64,000 bases of DNA from Berghia stephanieae (lineage: Eukaryota > Mollusca > Gastropoda > Nudibranchia > Aeolidiidae). A model generated the notes under the pieces. It was given only the letters and a program-made list of their open reading frames with translations. It searched no databases and was not told the origin of the DNA. The DNA lies in assembly GCA_034508935.3 (NCBI GenBank), contig CM067444.1:104319419-104383418 (forward strand), given 5' to 3'. Numbering within the stretch: position 1 is the stretch's first letter; each line of letters begins with the position of its first letter. A program made the position numbers and the translations under genes. Positions 1 through 45,386 of this stretch are shown here, one piece after another.

Positions 1-113
1 CCCTTTCAACCAAAGTGTGCGTGGGGTGTGCAACCCAGGCGCAGCATACGGCAAGACGAACAAAAGGAAATCAGTGAAAAATCTAGGATTCCACAGTCTG
101 CCGTCCGCCTAGC

Positions 114-136
114 AACGAACCGGCTGGCTCTAAACA
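114..136 (+). repeat. Left inverted-repeat arm of composite element
   Basis: The 23-nt arm begins AACGAACCGGCTGG. Its exact reverse complement lies at 6950-6972. It sits 77 bp upstream of the ATG at 213 that starts the THAP gene. Confidence 0.75.
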
Positions 137-305
137 AAAAAATCCGTGCTTGGTCCGGGAAAGGAATAATTGGAAAATCGCTCAAAATTTTTTTTTTTTT
201 TTTATCTTAAATATGGTCCAGTTTGGTACTACCGCAAACTCGGGGACCCGAGTCTCTCTTGCTTAGTTTACCCTAGATACGGTCTGCCGCCTGGAATGAT
301 GACAC

Positions 306-845
306 ATGCCAGACTGGCATTTTCTTTTTTATGTGTTTTATTATTATGTGCGAATTTAATGTATAATGTTTTTATACGTTTTGAACCCGTTTTTGAACAA
401 ATAAACGTATATTTGAAAATGGGTAATAAAAACAGTAAAACATTTTTTTGACGTGTTCAATCATTTGGATTTCACGTGGGGTTCTTTGCCGTGTTTTTTT
501 GTCTGGTGTGTTTGTGTTTTTCACGCCGCGGCATTTCGATTCTCATCGTTGTATGCCAGATTGGCATTTTCTTTTTTTCGTGACCAGCATTTTCTACAAA
601 ATTATGTGTTTTATTATTATTATGTATGTACATGAATATAATATGTATTATGCGAATTTAATGTCTAATGTTTTTATACGTTTTTGAACAAATAAACGTA
701 TATTTGAAAATGGGTAATAAAAACAGTAAAACATTTTTTGACGTGTTCAATCATTTGGATTTCACGTGGGGTTTTTTGCCGTTTTTTTTTTTTTTTTTGT
801 CTGGTGTGTTTGTGTTTTTCGCGCCGCGGCATTTCGATTCTCGTA
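306..845 (+). repeat. Tandemly duplicated leader inside Merlin
   Basis: Sequence from 306 to about 552 is repeated from 553 to about 842. Both copies share the TGCCAGAYTGGCATTTTC start, a stretch around AATGGGTAATAAAAACAG, and a GCCGCGGCATTTCGATTC end. The second copy has an extra ~50 bp near 590-640. The transposase ATG follows directly after the second copy. Confidence 0.85.
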
Positions 846-1745
846 ATGGCGTTACAATTATTATATGCTCATGCGAGGACAGAAGAAGACGCTATTCTCT
901 TTCTCCAGACTAACGGGTTATTAACAAGAAATCCACCAAATTGTGCGACTTGCAACCGAGTCACCACTCTTATAAAGAAAAGTGCCACAAGTGACAACAG
1001 GTACTGGCGTTGCCCTACCCACAAGAGTGTCAAAGTTCCCTTAAGGAGAGGATCGTTCTTTGAACATCAGTGTCTTCCTCTGAGGAAAATTGTTGAGCTG
1101 CTCCTTTTGTGGGCTTTCAAGGAGCCGATTCTAAACAGTACAGGGCTCACTGGAGTGAGTGAAAATTCTGTTTTACAGTGGTATGGTTTTTTTCGAGACA
1201 TTTGTTCGTGGTGGCTTTTGAACAACCCGTACCAAATAGGTGGTCCAGGCCTCACAGTCGAGATCGACGAAAGTCTAGTGGCCAAAAGAAAAAACAACGT
1301 GGGCCGAGTTGCTGAGCAACGGTGGGTGTTTGGTGGTGTGTGTAGGGAGACGGGACAGGGATTTTTAGTGGTCGTGGATAACGACAGATCAGCGGCTAGA
1401 CTGTTGCCACTTATTCAGGAGCACATCGCCCCTGGTTCCACTATACACAGTGACGGCTGGGCTGCATACAACGGGATAGCCAACCTCCCAGTCCAACCTC
1501 CATATCAACACCTGGTGGTGAACCACACAGCTAACTTTGTTGACCCCCAGACAGGCGCATGCACCAACACTATTGAGTGCTATTGGAAGAACTGCAAACG
1601 CAGGTTCAAATCTATGCTGGGTGTCCACAGTAGTCAACTGGAATCTCATTTGGATGAATTTATGTGGAGGGAGCTATACGGGAAGACTCACCAAGAAGCC
1701 CTTCGACATATTATTCTCCATCTTTCGCAGTGGTATCCAGTATAG
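846..1745 (+). CDS. Merlin transposase (IS1595/ISXO2-like DDE)
   Basis: An uninterrupted 299-residue protein that would cut and paste the Merlin element. The chosen start is the ATG at 846; the frame is open further upstream to 738 but that part only reads the duplicated leader. An N-terminal zinc-ribbon-like segment has paired cysteines (CATC near residue 33). The catalytic region shows EIDES (first Asp), IHSDGWAAY (second Asp) and NTIECYWKNCKRRFK (third acidic residue), the usual ISXO2-like spacing. Length matches the family (about 280-330 residues). No stop or frameshift is seen, so the gene could be functional, though activity cannot be judged from sequence. It has no partner gene in the element. 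Confidence 0.9.
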   Translation: MALQLLYAHARTEEDAILFLQTNGLLTRNPPNCATCNRVTTLIKKSATSDNRYWRCPTHKSVKVPLRRGSFFEHQCLPLRKIVELLLLWAFKEPILNSTGLTGVSENSVLQWYGFFRDICSWWLLNNPYQIGGPGLTVEIDESLVAKRKNNVGRVAEQRWVFGGVCRETGQGFLVVVDNDRSAARLLPLIQEHIAPGSTIHSDGWAAYNGIANLPVQPPYQHLVVNHTANFVDPQTGACTNTIECYWKNCKRRFKSMLGVHSSQLESHLDEFMWRELYGKTHQEALRHIILHLSQWYPV

Positions 1746-1860
1746 GGTGAGTTATAAATACTGTTTACTACTAGTATATGAAAAAAAAACCCAACAAAAC
1801 AAAACAAAATCCAGTCCAGATCTAATTATCTACTATGAATCTAGAAATAGATATATTTAG

Positions 1861-2169
1861 ATCTCGAAGCGATCTAAATTTTATATTTTAAAAGATATTA
1901 GATCTAAAAAAAATTAATTAAAAAAATAAAAATTTTGGCCAAAAAAAAAATTTGGATCTAGATTTTATATTTTAAAAGATATTAGATCTAAAAAAAAATT
2001 AATTAAAAAAATAAAAATTTTGGCCAAAAAATAATTTGGCCAGAAATTATTTGGGGGTCCCCGAGTTTGCGTAAAAAAATAAAAAAGATTTGGCCAGCAA
2101 TTTTTTGGGTCCCCGAATTTGCGTAAAAAAATATAAAAAATTTGGCCAGAAATTATTGGGGAAATTTTT
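1861..2169 (+). repeat. AT-rich tandem repeats with extra TIR-like copies
   Basis: A block around AGATATTAGATCTAAAAAAA plus ATTTTGGCC occurs at about 1870-1965 and again to about 2040. Within 2041-2135, TIR-like pieces (GGGTCCCCGAGTTTGCG and a variant with one change) occur twice more before the true right end, so the 3' end of Merlin is internally duplicated. Confidence 0.75.
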
Positions 2170-2194
2170 GGGTCCCCGAGTTTGCGGTAGTACC

Positions 2195-2310
2195 GAGTGT
2201 TTTGTACCAGATTGTCTGCACCAGTCAGATAGTCACTCCTGCAAGTTTTACAGATTTCCAAATGGAGAGGCAGACAAAAAATTGAGGAAAAAGTGGATCA
2301 CTTTAGTCAG
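2195..2310 (+). CDS. THAP finger, first half (exon 1 remainder)
   Basis: It encodes C-x4-C, then the FYRFP block and the conserved Trp (KKWITLVR). It ends at GTCAG followed by GTTAGC, a plausible donor. The preceding codons were separated from it by the Merlin insertion. Confidence 0.7.
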
Positions 2311-2654
2311 GTTAGCACGCACGCTTCGTCGAACATTTGATAGAGTTCGTAGTCTAGATCTAGGTCTAGTTCTAGCTTACGTAGACCTATATTTTATGAT
2401 TAAAGTGTACAATTGCACGAAATTATAAATAAAATACATTCCAAACTAGGTTTTTATTGAAGTTGAAGCAAAAATGAGATCTCAATCTACACGTTTTGAT
2501 GCTGAGGCTGATAGATAAACTGAATGAGAGTTCAGTTCTACTGATAAGTGATAATTTTTTTAAAGGAGAAAAATAGAAGAAAGAGAAGAAAATATTTGTT
2601 AAAATCTTACTTTATACTCGATACCTATATGGTAAAATGAAAATAAATAAATAA

Positions 2655-2830
<176 letters not shown>

Positions 2831-3338
2831 CTCTTTTTTGGAAAGTTTCTCTGATTCTCTGCCCAGAATCCCCTCCCCGACAGCCGAGGTGGCAACTCTG
2901 TGTGAACAAAGCAAGATGGCGGCAGGGACCTCTCTCCTTTACCAATGCCCGATTGTTTACACTCCACCGTTTTCATCACCGCACTGGCCAGTACAGTACT
3001 GACTGAAATAAAGAGAAAACGCCAGTCTTGCCCCACTCAACCCCATGATCAACTTTAACTGTGTAAATTTAAGAATTCATATTTTTATATATACCTAGTC
3101 AAAATCATCAAAAGAAGTAATGAGGAAGTGCGACATTTTGCTGAATGTGCGATTTCATAAAAGACAGGCGAGAGACCCACCAGTAACCTAGTCTCTTGCA
3201 CACCTTTGATTTATCATGCATTGAGCTGGTGTCAAACAGGATAAGTCTAAAACAAAGTACTTATCAAATTAAATAATATACCCAATATGCCGAACAGCAT
3301 TATTGTTTTTTTTTAAATCTTTTCTTTTCAGGAGAAAG

Positions 3339-3539
3339 GACAAAAGATCCAACATCATCATCAAGAGTGTGTTCTTGTCACTTCAGAGATGGTGACAAAG
3401 CCAACCTCCCTGAATTGTTTGGCAGAAATAAAAATAAATTGTTTCCATCAGAGCCAGAAAGAAAGAAAAGAAAAGTGACACAAGGAATTCCCACCCCATC
3501 TCAATTGGCACCAACATCAAGAAGTCCACCACCACCACC

Positions 3540-3603
<64 letters not shown>

Positions 3604-3640
3604 CAACTCTCTTCATCATCATCACAAAGTCCCACCTTTA
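3339..3640 (+). CDS. THAP finger second half plus Pro/Ser linker (exon 2)
   Basis: Using the AG at 3337-3338 as acceptor joins in phase and gives RVCSCHFRDGDK, the C-x2-H pair of the THAP finger. A basic KKRKV patch is followed by proline and serine runs from CCA and TCA triplet expansion (about 3520-3610). The 3' boundary is uncertain because the low-complexity DNA continues. Confidence 0.6.
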
Positions 3641-4911
3641 AAAAAACCAGATACCTCATCATCATTATTTTCCTCCTCATCATCATCCTCATCATCATTA
3701 TCTTCTCCCTCATCATCATCTCAACTCTCGTCATCATCATCACAGGATTCCATCCTAGGATATTTTAAATAGAACAACAAATTTAATTCAAGAACAAGAA
3801 ATTACAGACTAAAATAAGGAAATAGCTAGCTTAAAAAAAAACAACTTAGATTCAATGCACTTACACTGTTGCAAGCCTTACAGAAAAAGTTCTTCGAATG
3901 GAGACAGGTGTACATTGTTTTAAAATATTTAAAATTATTGTTCAATATGTTGAGTGCTTTAGAGGTAACATTATTCATTATAGTGGATGAGAAGTTCAGG
4001 AAGAGACAGTTGCATTAAAAGACCAAATTTTCATTACACTTATGAAACTTAGACAGAACTACACTAACCTTCATATTTCACAATTGTTTAGCGTTAGTGA
4101 AAGTACTATAACAAATATTATACAAACTTTTATTCATGCTTTACATAAGCCATAAGCTTCTCTTTGAAAATGTTATGAAGGTTACATGCCCTTCTAGATA
4201 TAAAAATAAACTATCAGCTCCATCATCATTTTTAAGATTTCCAAATTGCAGAATGATCATTGATTGTACAGATGACAAAATTGCTATTCCTAAAGAAATG
4301 GATAAACAACGGTTAACTTATTCTTCTTATAGGTCCATGAATTCTGTTGAAGCTCTTGTTGGTGTGAGTCCAAATGGTGTGATAAATTTTGTTTCTAAAC
4401 TTTATCCAGGGTCTGTCTCGGATAAGGTCATTGTACACAATTGTGGATTACTAAAACTTTTAATTTTAGCAGATAAAGGTTTCCTGATTCAATGTATTTT
4501 ACCTCAAGGAGTAACTGTAAATATCCCTCCCTTTTTACATAATTTTACTGAAAATGAGATTTTATTAACAAAAGAAATTGCTTCATGTAGAATTCATGTT
4601 GAGTGGGCTAATGAAAGACTGAAAAATGTTAACATCCTCTCATATATTCCAACCATGTTAAGAGAAACATCTGATAATTTTTTCAATTAGTTGCAGCACT
4701 TGTCAATCTCCAGTCTCCTCTTATTAAGGAGACTGCATTTTGTTAGCTTTGCCATTTATTTTGTACAACACACATATTTTGTTCATCATCATCAAATCAT
4801 TCAAAATAATGGTTTTGTAGGTCACCCATCAGCGGCGTAGCCTGGTCATTTAGGAGCATGGGGCTGGATTTGAGATGGGTTGTCGCATAGTATCTTTTAG
4901 TTATGGATATG

Positions 4912-4995
<84 letters not shown>
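4912..4995. repeat. (GATA)n-(GA)n microsatellite
   Basis: GATA tetranucleotides pass into GA dinucleotides. The array ends close to the 3' end of the ZMYM1-like fragment, whose frame reads into it. Confidence 0.9.
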
Positions 4996-5000
<5 letters not shown>

Positions 5001-5493
5001 TTTGATGCACTCAATTATTTTACCTAAAATTTGTATGTTCTTTGTAACTTGTTCATAATGCCTGGCTAAGGATAAGCGATAGCCACTGTCAATCTGTGCA
5101 CCTATGTGAACAGTACCAAAGGTTTTCAATGCAGTGGTGATATTTAAATGCAAGTTAGACTTCTGATGGTTCAATGCTCTCTGTGTTAAATTTTTCAAAC
5201 AGGTAAATCCACTTCTTGTCCAAGACAATTCTGTATTGCTGTTATCGCCAAACAAAATACAATTGAAACAAAATAAAGTCGTCTTTTCTATTCTCATCGT
5301 AAGCCAAGGAAAACGACTTTAGGTACCAACCTTTATCAAATGACCGATTCAGCTTCCCGTCTTTAATAGTGAGTACAAAATCGTTTGGTTGATGGGGACC
5401 GAGACTTTTAATCAAAAGTTTATTTTCCCTATTCAAAGAACTGGTATTGATAGTCAACAGGTAATAGACGTGATTCATCACACTTAATAACAA
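4995..5493 (-). pseudogene. ZMYM1-like hAT transposase fragment (TTF-type N-terminal region)
   Basis: On the minus strand one frame reads PHQPNDFVL, KLNRSFDKGWYLK and AYDENRK. A shifted frame then continues KTTLFCFNCILFG, WTRSGFTCLKNLTQRALNH and DSGYRLSLARHYEQV. This is the N-terminal zinc-finger region of the ZMYM1-like/hAT transposase group. The two frames join at an A run (AGAAAAGAC, near 5290), so one base is surplus there. No catalytic hAT domain or dimerisation tail follows; the fragment stops at the GATA/GA array. It lies between the two inward-facing genes of the larger element and looks like a later, truncated arrival. Confidence 0.7.
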
Positions 5494-6618
<1,125 letters not shown>

Positions 6619-6756
6619 ACTAAAATCGAACGTAAACAGTAAAATCTTTCCATTGGATATACTAAATCTGCCTAAATTCAAAGTAAACTGATTATTGTCC
6701 AACAGTAGTTTTACGGGGATGTGAGATTTTGAGAGTGAGAAGACGAAATGACTTAC

Positions 6757-6939
6757 CTTCACAGAATACTCTTTATTCTTCGTGCTGGCTTGATCATTGC
6801 CGAACATCATGCCATCTGAGTAAGTGAAAGTCAAAACATGACCTGACTGATGATGATTTACACCTCGCGAGACACTTTTATGCTCATTGGAGAAGTATTT
6901 CATAAGGGCGGTGATGGAAATAAAGTTAGTGTCCGCCAT
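6757..6939 (-). CDS. First exon of SWIM/YqaJ-type protein
   Basis: Sixty-one codons from the ATG at 6939, ending exactly at a codon boundary before a GTAAGT donor (6756-6751). The peptide runs MADTNFISITALMKYFSNEH, then a segment with SGHVLTFTYSDG, then KEYSVK. From memory this N-terminus resembles animal SWIM zinc-finger/YqaJ exonuclease-like proteins, some of them carried by ISL2EU elements. The start at 6939 is preferred over 7002 because the upstream part reads through the inverted-repeat arm. No downstream exon with the SWIM or nuclease domain was found to the left, so the gene is probably partial. Confidence 0.5.
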
Positions 6940-6949
6940 TTTTCTCGAC

Positions 6950-6972
6950 TGTTTAGAGCCAGCCGGTTCGTT
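6950..6972 (-). repeat. Right inverted-repeat arm of composite element
   Basis: Reverse complement of 114-136 over all 23 nt. It lies 10 bp upstream of the minus-strand ATG at 6939 that opens the SWIM/YqaJ-type exon, so each arm may double as promoter or leader. Confidence 0.75.
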
Positions 6973-7179
6973 ACCATGCGTTGCTGCGCGGGATGACGTC
7001 ACGACTTTTGAAGACTATTACAAAACTCAACACAAAGCTCTATGGTGAGGCTGAGGACCTAAAGCGGACCACAGACTTCATAGCAGATATCGGACTGCAG
7101 CCATAGATGTCCATCAGAGGAACGAAGAAGAGAAAAAGAAGAAGAAGAAGAAGGATTCTATTATAACCTTTTTGGTGCA

Positions 7180-7535
7180 ACCATAAGTGAAAGTGCTACG
7201 TGTATTGTCTATTCGTCCTTCGGGTGGTATTCTTAAAAAGTGTCTAGACGGCCTTCAGTGCTAATGCAAATGAGGTAGGCGTGAAATACGAACAAGGCAA
7301 TTGACGGAAAGGCCGTTGTTTATATTTGTCACCGTATTTTTATATGTATTAAATTCAAGGTTATTGCCCTCCCATAAATAGCATTGATATTACAGTGACC
7401 TATATATGTCACTGCTTCCGTGACTTTTTGTGTGCACCCATGTTATCTATGTAATTTACTGGAATTACAAAATCGGAGTGTTCAGTCCTTCACGTCTTCA
7501 CTTTTTTAACAACTGTTGAAACGTAAGCATCGTTA
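7180..7535. repeat. Dispersed repeat, copy 1 (partner at 48940-49415)
   Basis: It shares GCAAATGAGGTAGGC, AGGCCGTTGTT and TTGAAACGTAAGCA in the same order with 48940-49415. It is undescribed to me and non-coding in appearance. Confidence 0.6.
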
Positions 7536-7630
7536 TGAGTATGAGTAGAAAAAAAGCATATTATTCTCTCTTCATCGTTCCTCCTTCGCCTATTCCCCCA
7601 CTCGATCTCTCTTTTCTTTATTTTTCTTCA

Positions 7631-7633
<3 letters not shown>

Positions 7634-7703
<70 letters not shown>

Positions 7704-7806
7704 TCCCCCCTCCCCCTTTGTTCTCCAATTTCCTGTTTTACCCCTGTCTTTTCCTTCTCTTTATCTCGCTATCCTCCTCTTTTATTCTGGCACCCTCTCT
7801 CTGTTT

Positions 7807-7849
<43 letters not shown>

Positions 7850-7896
7850 GTCTGTCTCTCTCTGACTCTGGCTCTCTCTCTCTCTCTCTATCTATC

Positions 7897-7980
<84 letters not shown>

Positions 7981-8155
7981 GGATGGATGGATAGATAGAT
8001 AGATAGATTAGATAGATAAATGGATAAATAGATAGATAGATAGATAGACAGACGGGCAGACAGGCAGATAGATAGATGGATAGATATATAGATAGATAGA
8101 TGGATGGATGGATGGATGGATAGATATATTGTTTTGTTTTTTTAATAGATAGATA
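7634..8155. repeat. Compound microsatellite: (CT)n, (TA)n, (GATA/GATG)n
   Basis: CT arrays at 7634-7695 and 7817-7890 are followed by about 85 bp of TA dinucleotides, then GATA/GATG tetranucleotides to about 8155. The long frames here are artefacts of the repeats. The next ~300 bp (8156-8460) shows nothing recognisable. Confidence 0.95.
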
Positions 8156-8461
8156 GATACTAAGAAGTGAAGAATATTTAGTAATTTTAACTTATTAATT
8201 GTAATTTGTAAAGATTCCACATTGGGTTTTATATAGCGAATCCGTCTGCTTTGGCAATTACACTGAGAATGACCCATAAATTAAGCCAAACACGGACATA
8301 ATTACTTAAATTCTTATTGCGCTCTACTGTACGCGCAGGTAATAATTACAAGGCACGCCCGCTACTTTCTAACCTTTTCATCGCGGCTGTGCGAGGGCCA
8401 CTTTTTCGGAACTCTTTACTGTGGAATTCAGGTTCTAGTCCTTCCTATTTCGATGGTAACA

Positions 8462-8556
8462 AGTGAAACAATTGCGCAGCAATTTTCACAGTAATGTTTT
8501 TATTGAAAAGAGCTCTATAACCACCTGGGAAAAAATTGCTGCGCAATTGTTTCACT
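8462..8556. repeat. Short fold-back element
   Basis: Two perfect 25-nt inverted arms (8462-8486 and 8532-8556, core CAATTGCGCAGCAATTTT) flank a 45-nt spacer. It resembles a tiny MITE; I see no convincing target duplication. Confidence 0.8.
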
Positions 8557-8583
8557 GGTGAGGTAGAAAATAAAAAAGGCTAG

Positions 8584-8646
8584 CACTATTCAGTATCTGA
8601 TACTGAATAGTGGTTTTGTACTATTCAGTATCTGACACTGAATAGT
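8584..8646. repeat. Two palindromes CACTATTCAGTATC / GATACTGAATAGTG
   Basis: 8584-8612 is a perfect 29-nt palindrome with a single central T. 8620-8646 is the same with one mismatch. A third copy plus a half copy lies at 11857-11902, just upstream of SFSWAP. Confidence 0.85.
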
Positions 8647-8689
8647 GGTTTTGCACTATAATACGGTGTTGTTGTTTTTTCCGAAACCT

Positions 8690-10030
8690 GACAAAGAGGG
8701 CAGCTGTGGGAGTGAATCTGGGACTCAGAGGAGTGTACACCTGTGGGGAGTGAACCTGGGACTGGGTTTCGGCGGGTTTCGTAATAAAAAGCAATTACTT
8801 TTTTTACGAAACCCGACGACACCTGGCAATATCCGACAAAGTTATGGGAGTTAGGCAGCAGCGTGTGTGTGTGTGTGTGTGAGTGTGTCAGGGAGGGGGG
8901 GGGGGGGGGGGGGGGGAGGAAGGGATGAACCTGAGAACCAGGGAAGTGTACACCAGTGGGGAGTGAACCTGAGACTCTGGTTTTCAGCGGGTTTCAGCGA
9001 GTTTCATATAAAAGCAATTGCTTTTTTTACGAAATCCGGCAATATCCGACAAAGTTGTGGGAAGTAGGCAACAGTGGGGAGTGAACCTGAGCTTAGGGAA
9101 GTGTACACCAGTGGGGAGTGAATCTGAGACTATGGTTTTTGGCGGGTTTCAGCGAGTTTCACTTAAAAGCAATTACCTTTTTACGAAAACCCGGCAATAT
9201 CCGACAAAGTTATGGGAAGTAGGCAACAGTGGGGAGTGAACCTGAGATTCATGGAAGTGTACACCAGTGGGGAGTGAACCTGAGACTCTGGTTTTCGGCG
9301 GGTTTCAGCGAGTTTCACATAAAAGCAATTACTTTTTTACGAAACCCGATGAAACCTGGCAATATCTGACAAAGTTATTGAAGTAGGCAACAGTGGGGAG
9401 TGAACCTGAGATTCATAGAAGTATACACCAGTGGGGAGTGAACCTGAGACTCTGGTTTTCAGCGGGTTTCAGCGAGTTTCATATAAAAGCAATTGCTTTT
9501 TTTACGAAACCCGGCAATATCCGACAAAGTTATGGGAAGTGAGGCAACAGTGGGGAGTGAACCTGAGATTCATGGAAGTGTACACCTGTGGGGAGTGAAC
9601 CTGAGACTCTGGTTTTCCGCGGGTTTCAGCAAGTTTCACATAAAAGGAATTACCTTTTTACGAAACCCGGCAATATCTGACAAAGTTATGGAAAGTAGGC
9701 AACATTGGTGGGTTAACTTGAGATTCATGGAAGTGTACACCAGTAGGGAGTGAACCTGAGACTTTGGTTTTCGGCGGGTTTCAGCGAGTTTCTTATAAAA
9801 GCAATTACTTTTTTTCGAAACCCGACAAACCTGGCAATATCCGACAAAGTTATTGAAGTAGGCAACAGTGGGGGGTGATCCTGTGATTCAGGGAAGTGTA
9901 CACTTGTGGGGAGTGAACCTGGGACTCTGGATTTTGTAAAAAAGCAAGACCAAGGGAGAGGGGGAATTACTTTTTATCGGAACCCGCCAAAACCCGACAA
10001 AGTTATGGGAAGCAGGCAGCAGTGGGGAGT
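8690..10030 (+). repeat. ~160-bp satellite array
   Basis: About eight units, each with GGGAGTGAACCTGAGACT, a GGCGGGTTTCAGCGAGTTTC segment, an AAAGCAATTACTTTTT stretch, ACGAAACCCGGCAATATC and CGACAAAGTTATGG. The spacing of the last motif is about 153-167 bp after a first step of about 210 bp. TG and G runs lie inside the first units (8864-8916). Confidence 0.9.
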
Positions 10031-10374
10031 GAATCTGGGATTCGGACACCGATGAGGATTGAACCTGGGACTGCGAGAGGTTCATACCAGTGGACAGGGA
10101 GCTCAGAATGTACTTTTATTTCAAAACCTACCGATATTGTCAAAAGTTATGGGAATTGGGCACCATTGGGCAATGAATCGAGACTCAGGGAAGTGCACAC
10201 CGGTTGGGAGTGAACCTGGGACTGTGAGAAGAGGTTAACAGTGGAAATGAACCTGGGACTATGGAAGATGGATACCAGTGGGAAATGAAGCCGGACTATG
10301 GGAGGTGGGTACCAGACGAGAATGAAGCAATTACATTTTTACGAAACCCGCCAAAAGCTGTCGAAAAACCATAG

Positions 10375-10575
10375 ACTTAGGTTTACTCCCCAATAGTGTA
10401 CACTTCCCTGAGTCTCGGGTTCACTCCCCACTGTTGCCTACTTTCTTTCCATAACTTTGTCGGATATTGTCGGGTTTCGTAAATAAAAGTAATTGCTTTG
10501 TTTTTTACGAAACCCAGTCCCAGGTTCACTCCCCACTGTTGCCTACTTCCTGGCGTGTTTCGTAAAAAAGAATCT
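10375..10575 (-). repeat. Inverted copy of the ~160-bp satellite
   Basis: It carries the reverse complements of the array motifs (GTTCACTCCCCACTGTTGCC, CATAACTTTGTCGGATATTG), so the array ends in opposite orientation to its start. Confidence 0.85.
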
Positions 10576-10643
10576 CCTCTAAAAATACCACTTGTATTCA
10601 GTAAATAGATGTCAATTGTAGTCTAATATTCAGTATCTATTTA

Positions 10644-11400
<757 letters not shown>

Positions 11401-11517
11401 AACAATATATCAACATTAAACCATATTACAAGCAAATAAAATTATTAAAACAAAAGTTTTAAAAATATCAATAGACAGAAGGAATTTTTAAAATATTGGG
11501 GAAAAAAAAAAAAAAGT

Positions 11518-11600
11518 TATCCCAGCCGGGATTAGAACTCTCGAACCTTAAGCTCAGAGTCAAACAGCTTATATCCACCAAGCCATGGTGCCACTGAACA
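11518..11600 (-). other. tRNA-like (pol III type) relic
   Basis: On the minus strand an A-box-like TGGCTTGGTGG precedes a B-box-like GAGTTCTAATCCC, and a T run follows at 11502-11514. The arms do not close into a convincing cloverleaf, so this is a decayed tRNA or a SINE head. Confidence 0.5.
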
Positions 11601-11856
11601 TTTGGTGACATTTAATCATGTCTATTTAGACATTTAAAAATGTATTTGAATGCCACTCTTACTTTGATATTTTGAACTAGGTATGTTAATTGCACAATAG
11701 CAGAAATTTAAAAATTACGATCAAAATATTTTTACAACTTTGAATCGGGCTGTCAGTTACTGCACGTGTTCAATCTGGAAGTAGGTCAGAAGTTTATTTC
11801 TATTCAACCGAGATTGTCGCACTTTTCACTCTCTCTATAGAAAAGAGTTCCTTGGG

Positions 11857-11902
11857 GATACTGAATAGTGGAAAAGCACTATTCAGTATCTGATACTGAA
11901 TA
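11857..11902. repeat. Palindrome copy upstream of SFSWAP
   Basis: A half copy (GATACTGAATAGTG, 11857-11870), a 6-nt spacer and a nearly full palindrome (11877-11902) end 55 bp before the SFSWAP ATG. They could be the far end of a 3.3-kb element beginning near 8584, or a cis element; neither is proven. Confidence 0.75.
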
Positions 11903-11957
11903 ACCACTTCCAAAAAAAAATTGTCTTCCTTCTTTTTAATTCATTCATTCCTTCAAG

Positions 11958-44846
<32,889 letters not shown>

Positions 44847-44957
44847 TGTTTTATGTTATGTTGCTGCTTTTGTAATTATTGATATTGTTTTAATACATGC
44901 ATGTGTGTGTGCGTGCACCTGTGTCAATGACAAATGGAAGTGAAAGACAGAGCAATA

Positions 44958-44992
44958 GAGAGAGAGAGAGAGGGGGGGGGGGGGGGGGGTTG
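44958..44992. repeat. (GA)n-(G)n run
   Basis: A short GA array runs into about 18 G, in the SFSWAP 3' flank or 3' UTR. Confidence 0.85.
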
Positions 44993-45156
44993 GAGGAGAG
45001 GCTTAATCTGTCTTCAATCAGGGCAGGTGTAAAGCAACGCAATGAGATTACAACTCATTAAATTAAAAATTGCGAGCTAAGGAACGTAAAGGAATCGATG
45101 ATACACATCATAGTCATTTTACTGGGAGTCAGTAATCATTTGTTGTAATTGATTAT

Positions 45157-45162
45157 AATAAA
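45157..45162 (+). terminator. Possible SFSWAP polyadenylation signal
   Basis: AATAAA 311 bp past the stop, followed by another AATAAAA at about 45168. It lies before the first downstream retroposon copy (45387). Confidence 0.5.
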
Positions 45163-45386
45163 TTTTAAATAAAAAAGTTTTGGTGTTTTTCATTTGTTTT
45201 GTTTTTTTGTCGTTGATATGGAACTAAACTCTTTTTATTTGTGGTTTGTCTTAAAGATCCTGAATTATTTTGTGTTGTCAGTCGAGGATTATGGACACGT
45301 AGATCGAGTCCCAGTGTCTATGTTACACTTTGGATAATCTCAGTATAAACTGTTGATGGGATTAACGTTTGATCTTTCCTTTATCC

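Larger units (their letters stand above)
225..2194 (+). mobile_element. Merlin DNA transposon, apparently whole
   Basis: The ends are perfect 25-bp inverted repeats (225-249 and 2170-2194, starting GGTACTACCGCAAACTC), and the interior carries an uninterrupted IS1595/ISXO2-type transposase, as expected for the Merlin superfamily. A clean 8-9 bp target duplication is not visible; the flanks CAGTTT (left) and GAGTGT (right) agree at 4 of 6 positions. It interrupts exon 1 of a THAP gene: ATG GTC CAG lies to the left and the Cys-x4-Cys of the THAP finger to the right. Perfect terminal repeats and an open frame suggest a fairly recent insertion. Confidence 0.85.
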
